From: Saccharothrix deserti
GTDB taxonomy: Bacteria > Actinomycetota > Actinomycetes > Mycobacteriales > Pseudonocardiaceae
Direction: 5' to 3'
NCBI RefSeq assembly: GCF_009769385.1
Contig: NZ_VKAB01000012.1
Location: 62,001-126,000, forward strand
DNA: 64,000 bases
Under the pieces are notes generated by a model. That model had not been told where the DNA came from. It did not search any database and saw nothing but the letters and a program-made list of their open reading frames with translations. Positions 10,282-17,692 of this stretch are shown one piece after another. The position numbers and the translations under genes were made by a program. Each line of letters opens with the position of its first letter. Position 1 is the stretch's first letter.

Positions 10282-10334
10282 ATGACCAGACCGGGGCATT
10301 CAAAGGCCGGACCGGGGCACTCGAAGACCAGACC
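10272..10334 (+). repeat. Three tandem 21-bp repeats across a start codon
   Basis: Three contiguous copies (10272-10292, 10293-10313, 10314-10334) share the pattern GGGGCAYTCRAWGRCCRGACC. The first copy supplies both the purine-rich ribosome site and the ATG at 10282 of the lectin-like gene, and the following copies are translated as the heptapeptides GHSKAGP and GHSKTRP before the signal peptide. This looks like repeat expansion at a gene start. Confidence 0.8.
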
Positions 10335-13104
10335 CTGGCGCCAGTCGTGGAGACGTCTGGCGCGGCTCTCGCTCGTCGCCGTCCTGGGGGTGGTCGGCCT
10401 TCCGGTGCTGACCTCCGCGGGCAACGTCGCCAACGCCGTCGAGACCGCGCAGTGCGCTCCGACCGCCAACGTGTTCGTCGCGATGACGAACAGCCCGGCG
10501 CTCCGCATCCGCCCGCTCGTCGACCCCGCCTCGGGTCGCGCGTCGTGGACCGAGGACGCCCACATCGGCAACGGCTGGGAGACGCGCTTCTTCGCCGGTG
10601 CCAACGGTTACGTGTTCTACATCCGGGAAGACGGCTCGTTGCAGCGGCACCGCTGGATCAACGGCGGCTGGGCTGACGGCGGCGTCTCCAAGGAGATCGC
10701 GACCGGCTGGACCGGTTGGGAGGACCCGTCGGTGCGCTACCGCGTCACCGCCGACGCCAACAACCACATCTACACCGTCGGCTACGACGGCAACCTCGCC
10801 CTGCACGTCTACGACGAGGCCACGGGCGCCATGGCCCGCACCGTGATCGCCTCCGGCTGGGGCAAGTACGACCAGATCTTCGCCGCCGGTGACGGCGTGC
10901 TCTACGCCCGCGACCCCGCCGTGCAATTCGGCACGCTCTACCGGTTCCACTACGACGCCGACACGGCGACCTGGCTCCAGCAGGACAAGAACGTCGGCTG
11001 GGGCTGGAACGGCTTCAAGCAGATGGCCTCCCCCGGCGCCGACATCGTCTACGGCATGGAGCCGGGCGGGAACCTGTGGTGGTACCGCTACCTGCCGGCG
11101 CAGGACATCTGGACCGGCGGCGCCAACTCGGGCGGACGGGAGAACGTCGGTCCCTGGTCCGGTGTGGACAACTTCATGGTGCCCGTGGACAGCTGCAAGC
11201 TGGGCCAGGTCGCGACCGACGTCCAGTGCAAGCCGTCCGCCGACTTCTTCGCTTCCCTGACCAACAACCAGTTCCACCTGCGCCCGCACGCCGAGCCGGA
11301 GACCGGCCTGGGCAACTGGACCACCGACCGGCACATCGGCAACGAGTGGAACTCGCGCTTCCTCAGCGGCGCCAACGGGTACAAGTACATAATCCGCACC
11401 GACGGCGCGCTTCACCGGCACCACTGGAACGGCACGTCCTGGGCCAACGGCGGGGTGAGCGAGCAGATCGCCACCGGCTGGACCGGCTGGGACGACCCCC
11501 GGTACCACTTCCGGATCACCGTGGACTCCAACAACCACTTCTACGGCGCGCTGGCGGTCGGCGACCTCCAGCACAGCGTCTACGACGACGTGGCCAAGAC
11601 GTGGACCCAGACGATCATCGACACCGGGTGGGGCAAGTACGACCAGGTGTTCGCCGCCGGTGACGGCGTGCTCTACGCACGCGACCCGGCGGTCGACGAC
11701 GGCACCCTCTACCGGTACCACTACGACTGGAAGAACCGCCGCTGGCTCGACTACGCCACCCGGTTCGGCACCGGCTGGAACGGCTACAAGCAGATCGTCT
11801 CGCCGGGCGCGGACATCATCTACGGCGTGTACGGCAACGGCGACGTGTACTGGTACCGGTACGACCCGGTGACCAAGAAGAGCGTCCACGGCGCCGAGGG
11901 CACCGAGAAGGAGTACGTCCTCAGCTGGCCCGGCATCTCGGAGGTGGGCGTCGACATCGACGCCTGCAAGCTGGTCTCACCGGCCGTGGTGACGCCGCCG
12001 GCCGTGCCCGCGCCGAACAACGAGCGCGCGCACATGGTCCTCAATTCGAGCACCCAGCGCCTGGAGATCGCGTTCGTCTCCAACAGCGGCGTGCTCCAGC
12101 GCGGCAACCAGAGCGCGACCGGTTCCGAGCAGGTGGAGTGGCAGGCCCTGTCGGGCTTCCAGGGCCACTCCGGCCAGGCGGCGCTGGCCCAGCGCCAGGA
12201 CGGCCGGCTCGTCGCGATGGCCCGCGACACCGGGGCGCAGACCCGGGCGTACACGCAGAACACCACGGGCAGCAACCTGTGGACCGGTCCGGCACCGGTC
12301 AACGGCGCGCTGTCGAGCAGCCCGGTGCTCATGCGCGGCGCCAACGGCCACCTGATCGCGTTCGCCGTGGACGGCGCGAGGCTCTGGTACTCGGAGCAGT
12401 TCAGCCCGACGGGCGAGTTCAAGCCGTGGCGGCAGGCGACCAGCACCACCGCGTACAACATGACGGGCGAGTTCACCGTCGTGCCGAGCGGTGACGGCTT
12501 CGAGATCGCCTACCGGGCTGTCAGCAATGTGTATGCGGTGAAGAAGTTCACCAACGGTGTGTTCGGCCCGACCAGGGTCGCGGGCGGGATCACCGCTGCC
12601 GCGACTCCGGGTGCGGTCGTGTTCGCCGACGGCAAGGTGCAGCTCGTGGTCCGGGCGGCCGACAACCGCTTGTACACGCAGAAGGAAGGCGCTACCGGCT
12701 TCAGCGGCACGGGGTGGACCGACATCAGCGCGGGCCGCACGTTCGTCGGCGCGCCGAGCGCGCTGCTCAACGTGCACGGCGTCGTGGAGGCGGTGGCGCG
12801 TGACAGCGACAGGAAGGTGGTGCGGAACAACCAGACCGCTCCGGGTTCGGCTTCGTGGGGCGGGACTTGGCTCGGGAACGTAGATGAGCCATCGGTGACG
12901 GACCCGACGTTCGTCTCTGCGGGTGGGACCGAGCAGCGGGTGTTCTTCCTCGACGACTGGGGCAACTACTACCTGTGGCAGATCACGGCCGCCACCTCGA
13001 CCTCTTCGGGCTCTTTGGGCTCTTCGGCCTCGTCTGCCGACCAGCGCGGTGTCGCGCCGGCGGAGGGTGTTGTGGTCAAGGGACGGGTGCCCGCCGACAA
13101 GTAG
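10282..13104 (+). CDS. Secreted tachylectin-like beta-propeller protein
   Basis: A 940-residue exported protein. The N-terminus has heptapeptide repeats, an arginine-rich stretch (WRQSWRRLARLS), a hydrophobic core and a probable cleavage site after NVANA near residue 49. Two tandem ~260-residue modules follow (about 55-310 and 315-560). They repeat the same motifs in order: AHIGNGWETRF/RHIGNEWNSRF, GANGYxxxIRxDG, IATGWTGWxDP, GWGKYDQxFAAGDGVLYARDPA and SPGADIxYG. This is the pattern of the tachylectin-2 propeller family. The C-terminal third resembles a sialidase/PLL-type propeller. The role is probably carbohydrate binding at the surface or outside the cell. ATG 10282 was chosen over an in-frame upstream ATG at 10234 because AGGGGC lies at proper distance. 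It is transcribed divergently from the Rhs toxin gene; a functional link is possible but unproven. Confidence 0.85.
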   Translation: MTRPGHSKAGPGHSKTRPWRQSWRRLARLSLVAVLGVVGLPVLTSAGNVANAVETAQCAPTANVFVAMTNSPALRIRPLVDPASGRASWTEDAHIGNGWETRFFAGANGYVFYIREDGSLQRHRWINGGWADGGVSKEIATGWTGWEDPSVRYRVTADANNHIYTVGYDGNLALHVYDEATGAMARTVIASGWGKYDQIFAAGDGVLYARDPAVQFGTLYRFHYDADTATWLQQDKNVGWGWNGFKQMASPGADIVYGMEPGGNLWWYRYLPAQDIWTGGANSGGRENVGPWSGVDNFMVPVDSCKLGQVATDVQCKPSADFFASLTNNQFHLRPHAEPETGLGNWTTDRHIGNEWNSRFLSGANGYKYIIRTDGALHRHHWNGTSWANGGVSEQIATGWTGWDDPRYHFRITVDSNNHFYGALAVGDLQHSVYDDVAKTWTQTIIDTGWGKYDQVFAAGDGVLYARDPAVDDGTLYRYHYDWKNRRWLDYATRFGTGWNGYKQIVSPGADIIYGVYGNGDVYWYRYDPVTKKSVHGAEGTEKEYVLSWPGISEVGVDIDACKLVSPAVVTPPAVPAPNNERAHMVLNSSTQRLEIAFVSNSGVLQRGNQSATGSEQVEWQALSGFQGHSGQAALAQRQDGRLVAMARDTGAQTRAYTQNTTGSNLWTGPAPVNGALSSSPVLMRGANGHLIAFAVDGARLWYSEQFSPTGEFKPWRQATSTTAYNMTGEFTVVPSGDGFEIAYRAVSNVYAVKKFTNGVFGPTRVAGGITAAATPGAVVFADGKVQLVVRAADNRLYTQKEGATGFSGTGWTDISAGRTFVGAPSALLNVHGVVEAVARDSDRKVVRNNQTAPGSASWGGTWLGNVDEPSVTDPTFVSAGGTEQRVFFLDDWGNYYLWQITAATSTSSGSLGSSASSADQRGVAPAEGVVVKGRVPADK

Positions 13105-13130
13105 TGCGGCAAGTAGTGCGGCGATGACTG

Positions 13131-13161
13131 ACGGCCGGTGCCCTTTTCGGGTGCCGGCCGT
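13131..13161 (+). terminator. Stem-loop terminator of the lectin-like gene
   Basis: A 13-bp stem (ACGGCCGGTGCCC with GGGTGCCGGCCGT, including two G-U pairs) closes a TTTTC loop 26 bases after the stop. No long T tract follows, as is common in actinobacteria. A 12-bp direct duplication (CAAGTAGTGCGG) surrounds the stop codon just upstream. Confidence 0.75.
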
Positions 13162-13221
13162 TCGCGTCGCAGTCGTCGGCTTTCGGGAGCGGAGTTGTGG
13201 AGTTGTGGAGCTCCCGAGTTG

Positions 13222-13286
13222 CGGGAGTAGTCGTACACCCTGGCCGCACTCGGCCTGGTCAGGTCGATGTCCGGTCGTTCGCTCAC
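13222..13286 (-). pseudogene. 5' remnant of a DUF574-type SAM-dependent methyltransferase gene
   Basis: On the minus strand a GTG at 13286 with a perfect upstream AAGGAG begins MSERPDIDLTRPSAARVYDY. The TRPSxARVYDY signature is the conserved N-terminus of the actinobacterial PF04672 (DUF574) SAM-dependent methyltransferases. After the tyrosine the similarity stops; the continuing frame (SRNSGAPQLHNS...) runs antisense into the lectin gene and looks random. Only about 20 codons and the translation signal of the original gene survive, so this is a truncated gene left by a deletion or rearrangement. The rest of the 13105-13419 spacer holds a terminator and the promoter area of the MarR gene. Confidence 0.7.
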
Positions 13287-13387
13287 GCGGGGCTCCTTCC
13301 CCCAAGACCCCGAAGCCTAGGCGCTGCGCCGTTCGTGGGGCGCAAGACCGCTTGCCGACCGTTCGGCTGACGCCGCGGGCATAAGAT

Positions 13388-13399
13388 GTATACCCATAC
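13388..13399. promoter_or_regulatory. Candidate MarR autoregulatory dyad
   Basis: The only AT-rich stretch before the MarR gene contains GTATACCCATAC, an inverted repeat with 4-bp arms 21 bases before the TTG start, next to a possible -10 (TAAGAT, 13382-13387). It could be the autorepression site; short arms make this tentative. Confidence 0.35.
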
Positions 13400-13419
13400 C
13401 TGCACTCCAGGGGGTCGAG

Positions 13420-13830
13420 TTGTCCGCTCGCGCCACGTGGTCCGGTCTCCGGGCCCTGCACAACCGGATCAACGCGAACCTGGAACGCTCGTTGCAGCGG
13501 GAGTTCCACTTCGGGATGTCGGAGTTCACCGCGCTGTGCGCGTTGGCCGACGCGCCGGACGGCGAGTTGCGGATGCAGGAGCTGACCGAGGTGATCGGGC
13601 TGAACCAGAGTTCGGTGAGCCGGCTCGTCGCCCGGTTGGAGCAGTCCGGGCTGACCGCGCGTGAGCTGTGCGAGACGGATCGGCGGGGCGTGTTCAGCCG
13701 CATCACGCCGGCTGGGCGTGAGGTGTACGCCAACGCGCTGCCGTTCTACGAGAAAGTCCTGGCCGGGATCTTCGACGAGGTCGAGGCCGACCCGGAGCTC
13801 GGGCCGCTGCTGAAAAAGGTCCGCGACTGA
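13420..13830 (+). CDS. MarR-family transcriptional regulator
   Basis: A 136-residue winged-helix protein. The helix-turn-helix lies around residues 45-75 (MQELTEVIGLNQSSVSRLVARLEQSGL) and the wing around 80-95 (ARELCETDRRGVFSRITPAG). The N- and C-terminal helices form the usual dimer interface (LHNRINANLERSL, FYEKVLAGIFDEVE). The start is TTG 13420 after CCAGGGGG, the only start that keeps the conserved N-terminal helix with a ribosome site. Target genes are unknown: the neighbour downstream is separated by 168 bp and has its own SOS-type control, so this gene probably regulates itself and a distant locus. Confidence 0.9.
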   Translation: MSARATWSGLRALHNRINANLERSLQREFHFGMSEFTALCALADAPDGELRMQELTEVIGLNQSSVSRLVARLEQSGLTARELCETDRRGVFSRITPAGREVYANALPFYEKVLAGIFDEVEADPELGPLLKKVRD

Positions 13831-13887
13831 AGCGCGACCGAAGCGCACCGAAGAAGGTCCGCAAAGGCCCGCAGAAGGTCCGCGACT
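13816..13887 (+). repeat. Decayed short direct repeats after the MarR stop codon
   Basis: AAGGTCCGCGACT, which encodes the last codons of the MarR protein (KVRD), recurs exactly at 13875-13887. Two shorter copies lie between (AAGGTCCGC at 13854, AAGGCCCGC at 13864). They appear to be slippage or duplication products of the gene's 3' end. Confidence 0.65.
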
Positions 13888-13961
13888 AGCCCGTTTGCGT
13901 GCGGTCCGATCGTGTGCGGCCCCCGTTCGCAGCCCTCGGATTGTCGGACCCCGACGGTAGA

Positions 13962-13979
13962 ATCGAACACGAGTTCGAT
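13962..13979. promoter_or_regulatory. SOS box (LexA operator)
   Basis: ATCGAACACGAGTTCGAT is a perfect inverted repeat with 7-bp arms and a 4-base centre. The core TCGAAC-N4-GTTCGA fits the LexA box known from actinobacteria and Bacillus (CGAAC-N4-GTTCG). It overlaps a -10-like TAGAAT (13958-13963) and lies 20 bases before the GTG start of the next gene, the expected place for repression. Confidence 0.8.
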
Positions 13980-13998
13980 CGCGCGAGGGGAGCTTGTC

Positions 13999-14628
13999 GT
14001 GGAGCCGATCAGCGTCACCGCCCTGTCCTTCACCGAGTACGTCATGAGCGGCCAGCGTGGCCGGATCAACATCGTGTCCGACCAGCGGCGCATCTACCTG
14101 TCGTCCGAGCAGTGGGTGGCCGGGTTCTACAACCCGATGCGGGACGCGATGCGGCGGGCGGCGAACTCGCCCGATCCGGCGGCGGAGTTGGAGAAGGCGG
14201 TGGCGGCGGCGCACCTTCAGCCGCGGGCCGGGCAACCGCGGGCGTTCGAGGAGTTGAGGGAGGGTTTCCTGCCGTGGTTGCGGGCGACCAGAGCGACGGG
14301 GGTGCCGACTGGGGCGGCACGGTGGCAGACCGGTGATCTGGCGTTGCGGGTTCGGCCGCACCTGGGGTTGCGGATGCCGGACGGGTCGCGGGCGGCGGTG
14401 TTGGTGTACATGAAGGAGGCGCCGATGACGCAGGAAGCGGCGAACGTCGGGCTGCGGATCCTGCAACAGACGGTGTCCGACACCCTGCCGGGCGCGATTC
14501 CGCTCGTGCTGGACGCGCGGCGGGGGCGGGCGTTCCGGATGTCGCGGCGGACGAACCTGGCGAAGCTGGACGCACTGATCGCGGCCGAGGCGGCGGGGTA
14601 CGTCGTGCACTGGCGGATGAGCGCCTGA
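13999..14628 (+). CDS. Unknown protein under probable SOS control
   Basis: A 209-residue soluble protein (MEPISVTALSFTEYV...), with no signal peptide or membrane segment and no family that I recognise. Features visible: an N-terminal segment with INIVSDQRRIYLSSEQW, a central basic region (AFEELREGFLPWLRATR), and a C-terminal half with LALRVRPHLGLRMPDGSRAA, LVYMKEAPMTQEAANVGLRI and LVLDARRGRAFR. The latter resemble the phage- or transposon-type beta-strand/helix pattern of nuclease-fold proteins, but no catalytic motif can be named. GTG 13999 after GAGGGGAGC was chosen because the upstream frame runs through the SOS box. DNA-damage induction suggests a repair, nuclease or stress role; this is inference. 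Confidence 0.75.
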   Translation: MEPISVTALSFTEYVMSGQRGRINIVSDQRRIYLSSEQWVAGFYNPMRDAMRRAANSPDPAAELEKAVAAAHLQPRAGQPRAFEELREGFLPWLRATRATGVPTGAARWQTGDLALRVRPHLGLRMPDGSRAAVLVYMKEAPMTQEAANVGLRILQQTVSDTLPGAIPLVLDARRGRAFRMSRRTNLAKLDALIAAEAAGYVVHWRMSA

Positions 14629-14657
14629 CGGTGGTTTGGGGTTTGTGGTCCGGTCCC

Positions 14658-14791
14658 GGCTCGATTTGACATGGGGCCCTTACGGGCACCGGAGGCAGGC
14701 CGCAGCCGGCAGGCGTGGCGGGGAAGAGCGTCCCGCCACGCCTGCCGGCTCCGACCAGCCTATGGCACCCGAACCCATGTCAAATCGAGCC
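14658..14791. repeat. 134-bp double-palindrome element between convergent genes
   Basis: Outer arms 14658-14675 (GGCTCGATTTGACATGGG) and 14774-14791 are perfect 18-bp complements. Inner arms 14704-14722 and 14732-14750 (AGCCGGCAGGCGTGGCGGG) are perfect 19-bp complements around a 9-base loop. A small GCCC-TTAC-GGGC hairpin sits between them on the left side. The element lies between the ends of two converging genes, so it can serve as a two-way terminator, but its size and two stacked palindromes are more typical of a REP/MITE-like dispersed element. No target duplication is seen. Confidence 0.8.
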
Positions 14792-14871
14792 TCGTCGGCC
14801 ACCGCCGGTTCGGTGTGGTCCGGCAGGGGTTGGTGGCCTCGTCGGTCGCCGGCGGATTGGTGTGGGGTTGG

Positions 14872-16461
14872 TCAGTTGGTGGTGAAGTTGGTTGGGTCGT
14901 GGGCGAACTCGCCGTTCACGACGGTGGCCCGGACCTCGATGTCGCCGATCTTGGAGATGTCACAGGTTCGCGGATCGCTGTCGAGGATGGCGAAATCCGC
15001 CAGCTTGCCCGGCGTGATGGTGCCCAGCACGTGCTCGCGTCGGCAGGCGTAGGCCGCGCCGACGGTGTAGGCGGCGATCGCCTGTTCCACTGTGACCGCC
15101 TCGTCCGGACCGATGGGCCGGCCCTCCTTCGACAGGCGCTCGACCATGAACTGGATGGCGCGCAACGGTTTTCCGTCCGCCACCGGGCGGTCCGAGCTGC
15201 CCGCCAGCACGATGCCCCGGTCGAGGAAGGCCTTGCCCCGGTACATCCACGGCGCCCGTTCGGGGCCCATGATCTCGGCGTAGTCGTTCCCGTACGCCCA
15301 CAGGAACGTCGGCTGGATCACGGGAATCACGTTCAGCTCGGCTATCCGGTCCAGTTGTTCCGGCCGCACCAAGCCGCAGTGCTCGATGCGGTGCCTCGCA
15401 TCCGCTCGTGGGACGGCGTGTTGGGCTTCCGACAACGCGTCGAGCGCGAAGTCGACCGCACGGTCACCGATCGCGTGTACGGCTAGCTGCCAGCCGGCGG
15501 CGTGACCGTCGACGATCGCGGCGTGCATCAGCTCTGGGTCGTCCTGGAGTTGGCCTGCGGTCTCCATGCCCTCGTACGGCCAGGTCAACGCCGCTGTGCG
15601 GGCCATCATGCCGCCGTCGGTCCACAGCTTGAGCGGGCCGATGGACAGCCGGTCGTCGCCCAGACCGGTGCGCAGGCCGAGTGGCACGGCGCGGCGGATG
15701 CGGTCGGCGGCGTGGCCGGCCACCGGTTCGAGGCGGTCTGCGGAGACCATGAGTTGCACCCGGATCGGCAGCGAGGCGCGGAGGTAGGCCTCGATCTCCA
15801 ACGGGCTGCTGCCCAGCAGGCCACCGCCTACCCCGGCCTCGGCCGCCAGTACGACGCCTTCCCGAAGGCATTGCCGCGCACCGGATTCGACGTCCGCCGC
15901 GATGTCGTCCAACGAGTACGGCAGTCGCAGGGCCCGGACCGCCGTCTGGGCGCCTTCTGCCAGGAAGCCGGTCAGGGCACCGGTCGCGTCCCGCTGTGCC
16001 TCGCGCAACGCCGAAGCCGGCAGCACTGCCAGCACGTCGCCGCTCACCACGCACGCGTGGCCGGACAGGTCCTGCACGTAGATCCGCGGGCCGATCAGGT
16101 CGAGATCACGTGAGGTCAGCGGGCGATCCAGGGCTCGGTGGTCGTAGCCCGCCACCTCGATCCAACCGGAGGAGCGCGGGGCGTCGCGCAGCACGTCCAG
16201 GACCTGTGCGACGGTCGCGCAGGACGAGATGTCCAACGTCCGCGCCGCCCGTCCGGCCCACGCCAGGTGGTTGTGCGCGTCGACGAACCCCGGCAGCACG
16301 ACCGCGCCGTCGAGGTCGACGACCCGTCGCGCTGGGAGGTGCGCCACGTCGTCGTCCAAGCCGACGATCCGCCCGGCCCAGACGCCGATCACCGACGCCA
16401 CCGGCCGGGCCGGGTCCATCGTCACGACCTGCCCGCCGACCAACTTCAGGTCCAGGATCAC
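14872..16461 (-). CDS. YtcJ-type metal-dependent amidohydrolase
   Basis: A 529-residue cytoplasmic hydrolase of the amidohydrolase superfamily. The N-terminal beta-sandwich (LVGGQVVTMDP, GRIVGL) leads into the HxH metal motif VDAHNHLAW near residue 65. Further barrel motifs are LKLWTDGGMMART near 290, the histidine motif LAVHAIGDRAVD near 335, RIEHCGLV near 365 and a late aspartate in GSSDRPVADGKPL near 425. The C-terminus closes the sandwich (GTITPGKLADFAILD). This arrangement matches YtcJ/exoenzyme-regulatory type amidohydrolases, whose natural substrates are mostly unknown. The start at ATG 16461 is 73 bp from the divergent formyltransferase start, and the iron boxes lie between the two, so this gene may also respond to iron. 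Confidence 0.88.
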   Translation of the reverse strand: MILDLKLVGGQVVTMDPARPVASVIGVWAGRIVGLDDDVAHLPARRVVDLDGAVVLPGFVDAHNHLAWAGRAARTLDISSCATVAQVLDVLRDAPRSSGWIEVAGYDHRALDRPLTSRDLDLIGPRIYVQDLSGHACVVSGDVLAVLPASALREAQRDATGALTGFLAEGAQTAVRALRLPYSLDDIAADVESGARQCLREGVVLAAEAGVGGGLLGSSPLEIEAYLRASLPIRVQLMVSADRLEPVAGHAADRIRRAVPLGLRTGLGDDRLSIGPLKLWTDGGMMARTAALTWPYEGMETAGQLQDDPELMHAAIVDGHAAGWQLAVHAIGDRAVDFALDALSEAQHAVPRADARHRIEHCGLVRPEQLDRIAELNVIPVIQPTFLWAYGNDYAEIMGPERAPWMYRGKAFLDRGIVLAGSSDRPVADGKPLRAIQFMVERLSKEGRPIGPDEAVTVEQAIAAYTVGAAYACRREHVLGTITPGKLADFAILDSDPRTCDISKIGDIEVRATVVNGEFAHDPTNFTTN

Positions 16462-16484
16462 CCACGCAGGCTAGCCCACGGGAC

Positions 16485-16518
16485 TTAGGTTAGGGTTGGG
16501 TAACTTAGGCGAGCCTAT
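16485..16518. promoter_or_regulatory. Two overlapping iron boxes (IdeR/DmdR1-type)
   Basis: 16485-16503 reads TTAGGTTAGGGTTGGGTAA, matching 15 of 19 positions of the iron-box consensus TTAGGTTAGGCTWACCTAA. 16500-16518 (GTAACTTAGGCGAGCCTAT) matches about 12 of 19, with a strong TTAGGC...GCCTA core. They overlap the promoter and end two bases before the ribosome site AAGGAGGAG of the formyltransferase. Iron-loaded IdeR/DmdR would repress here. Confidence 0.7.
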
Positions 16519-16534
16519 GCAAGGAGGAGCCCCC

Positions 16535-17482
16535 ATGCGGGTCGTCATGTTCGGCTACCAGACCTGGGGTCATCGAACGCTCCAGGCACTGCTGGACTCC
16601 GAGCACGAGGTGGTGCTGGTCGTCACCCACCCCAAGAGCGACCACGCCTACGAGCGCATCTGGAGCGACTCGGTCGCGGACCTGGCCGCCGAGCACGGCG
16701 TCGAGACGGTCATCCGCAACCGGCCCGACGACGACGAGCTGTTCCAGCGCCTGAAGGAGGTCGAGCCGGACGTCATCGTCGCCACGAACTGGCGCACGTG
16801 GATCCCGCCGCACATCTTCACCCTCCCCAAGCACGGCACGCTGAACGTGCACGACTCGCTGCTCCCCGCCTACGCGGGTTTCTCGCCGCTGATCTGGGCT
16901 CTGATCAACGACGAGAAGGAGGTCGGCGTCACCGCGCACATGATGGACGAGACGCTGGACGCCGGCGACATCGTGCTCCAGCGCGCCGTCCCGGTCGGCC
17001 CTCGCGACACCACGGCCGACCTGTTCCGCAAGACGCTCGAACTGTTCGGGCCGATCACCGTGGACGGCCTGGCCGAGATCGCCAAGGGCCGCACGGACTT
17101 CACCAAGCAGGACCGCTCGAAGGCGAGCTTCTTCCACAAGCGCGCCGAAGAGGACCTGCGGATCGACTGGACGTGGGAGGCCGAGGAGCTGGACCGGCTG
17201 GTCCGCGCCCAGTGCGCGCCGTACCCGAGCGCGTTCTGCTTCCACAAGGGCAAGCGGCTGGAGATCGTCGAGGCCGACGTGTCCGAGGAGCGCTACGGCG
17301 GCACGCCCGGCCGGATCTTCTACCGCGAGGGTGACGGTGTCGCGATCGTCGCGGGCGCGGAGGCACGCCGTGGCCGCAACCACGCGCTGCTGGTCAAGCG
17401 GGTGCGCACCGAGGACGGCGCGGAGTTGGCCGCGAGCGAGTACTTCACGCACATGGGCGGGTACCTCACGAGCCGCCCCTGA
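16535..17482 (+). CDS. Formyltransferase, probably siderophore-linked
   Basis: A 315-residue protein of the methionyl-tRNA/folate formyltransferase fold. The N-terminal Rossmann-like domain carries the catalytic N-H-D motif in LNVHDSLLPAYAGFSPL near residues 105-121 and the conserved AHMMDETLDAGDIVLQ near 135-150. The C-terminal third (about 205-315) is the OB-like domain (APYPSAFCFHKGKRLEI). The start is ATG 16535 behind an ideal AAGGAGG. Housekeeping fmt is normally next to def or rsmB and is not iron-regulated. Here the iron boxes argue for formylation of hydroxyornithine in a hydroxamate siderophore, as proposed for CchA of coelichelin. No NRPS or other siderophore gene is in the window, so the role is inferred. 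Confidence 0.82.
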   Translation: MRVVMFGYQTWGHRTLQALLDSEHEVVLVVTHPKSDHAYERIWSDSVADLAAEHGVETVIRNRPDDDELFQRLKEVEPDVIVATNWRTWIPPHIFTLPKHGTLNVHDSLLPAYAGFSPLIWALINDEKEVGVTAHMMDETLDAGDIVLQRAVPVGPRDTTADLFRKTLELFGPITVDGLAEIAKGRTDFTKQDRSKASFFHKRAEEDLRIDWTWEAEELDRLVRAQCAPYPSAFCFHKGKRLEIVEADVSEERYGGTPGRIFYREGDGVAIVAGAEARRGRNHALLVKRVRTEDGAELAASEYFTHMGGYLTSRP

Positions 17483-17558
17483 CCGCTCCCTGTCGCACGA
17501 CGAACAGGAAAGCCCACCGTCAGCACGATGAGGCCGGCGTGGGCGACGAGCGGTCAGG
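17478..17558. repeat. 11-bp inverted repeat flanking the formyltransferase stop
   Basis: CCTGACCGCTC at 17478-17488 includes the stop codon and is exactly complementary to GAGCGGTCAGG at 17548-17558, 59 bases away. It could be a long-loop terminator or the ends of a small inserted element. The remaining spacer to 17692 encodes short hydrophobic peptides on the minus strand in broken frames (e.g. LVAHAGLIVLTVGF), perhaps a decayed membrane protein, but nothing firm. Confidence 0.55.
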
Positions 17559-17692
17559 TGGACTTCCTCCACCAGGACCCAGCCCGACCACGTGCGAGTG
17601 AGGAGGGCGCCGGCCGCCGCCGCGTGCCGGTGCTCCACCTCGCCAACACGACAGGACGGCGGCCACGATCGTCAGGCCGAACCGGCCCGGCT

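Noticed and set aside
10272-10334. Short CRISPR array
   Set aside because: Units are directly tandem with no spacers and lie partly inside a reading frame; no cas gene is present.
11977-14610. 877-codon minus-strand frame across the lectin, MarR and SOS-box genes
   Set aside because: Crosses several well-supported genes and a terminator, with no recognisable domain; only about 20 codons elsewhere in this region (13222-13286) show family similarity, in another frame.
16485-17482. A siderophore biosynthetic cluster
   Set aside because: Only the formyltransferase and an amidohydrolase are present; no NRPS, hydroxylase or siderophore transport gene is in the window.
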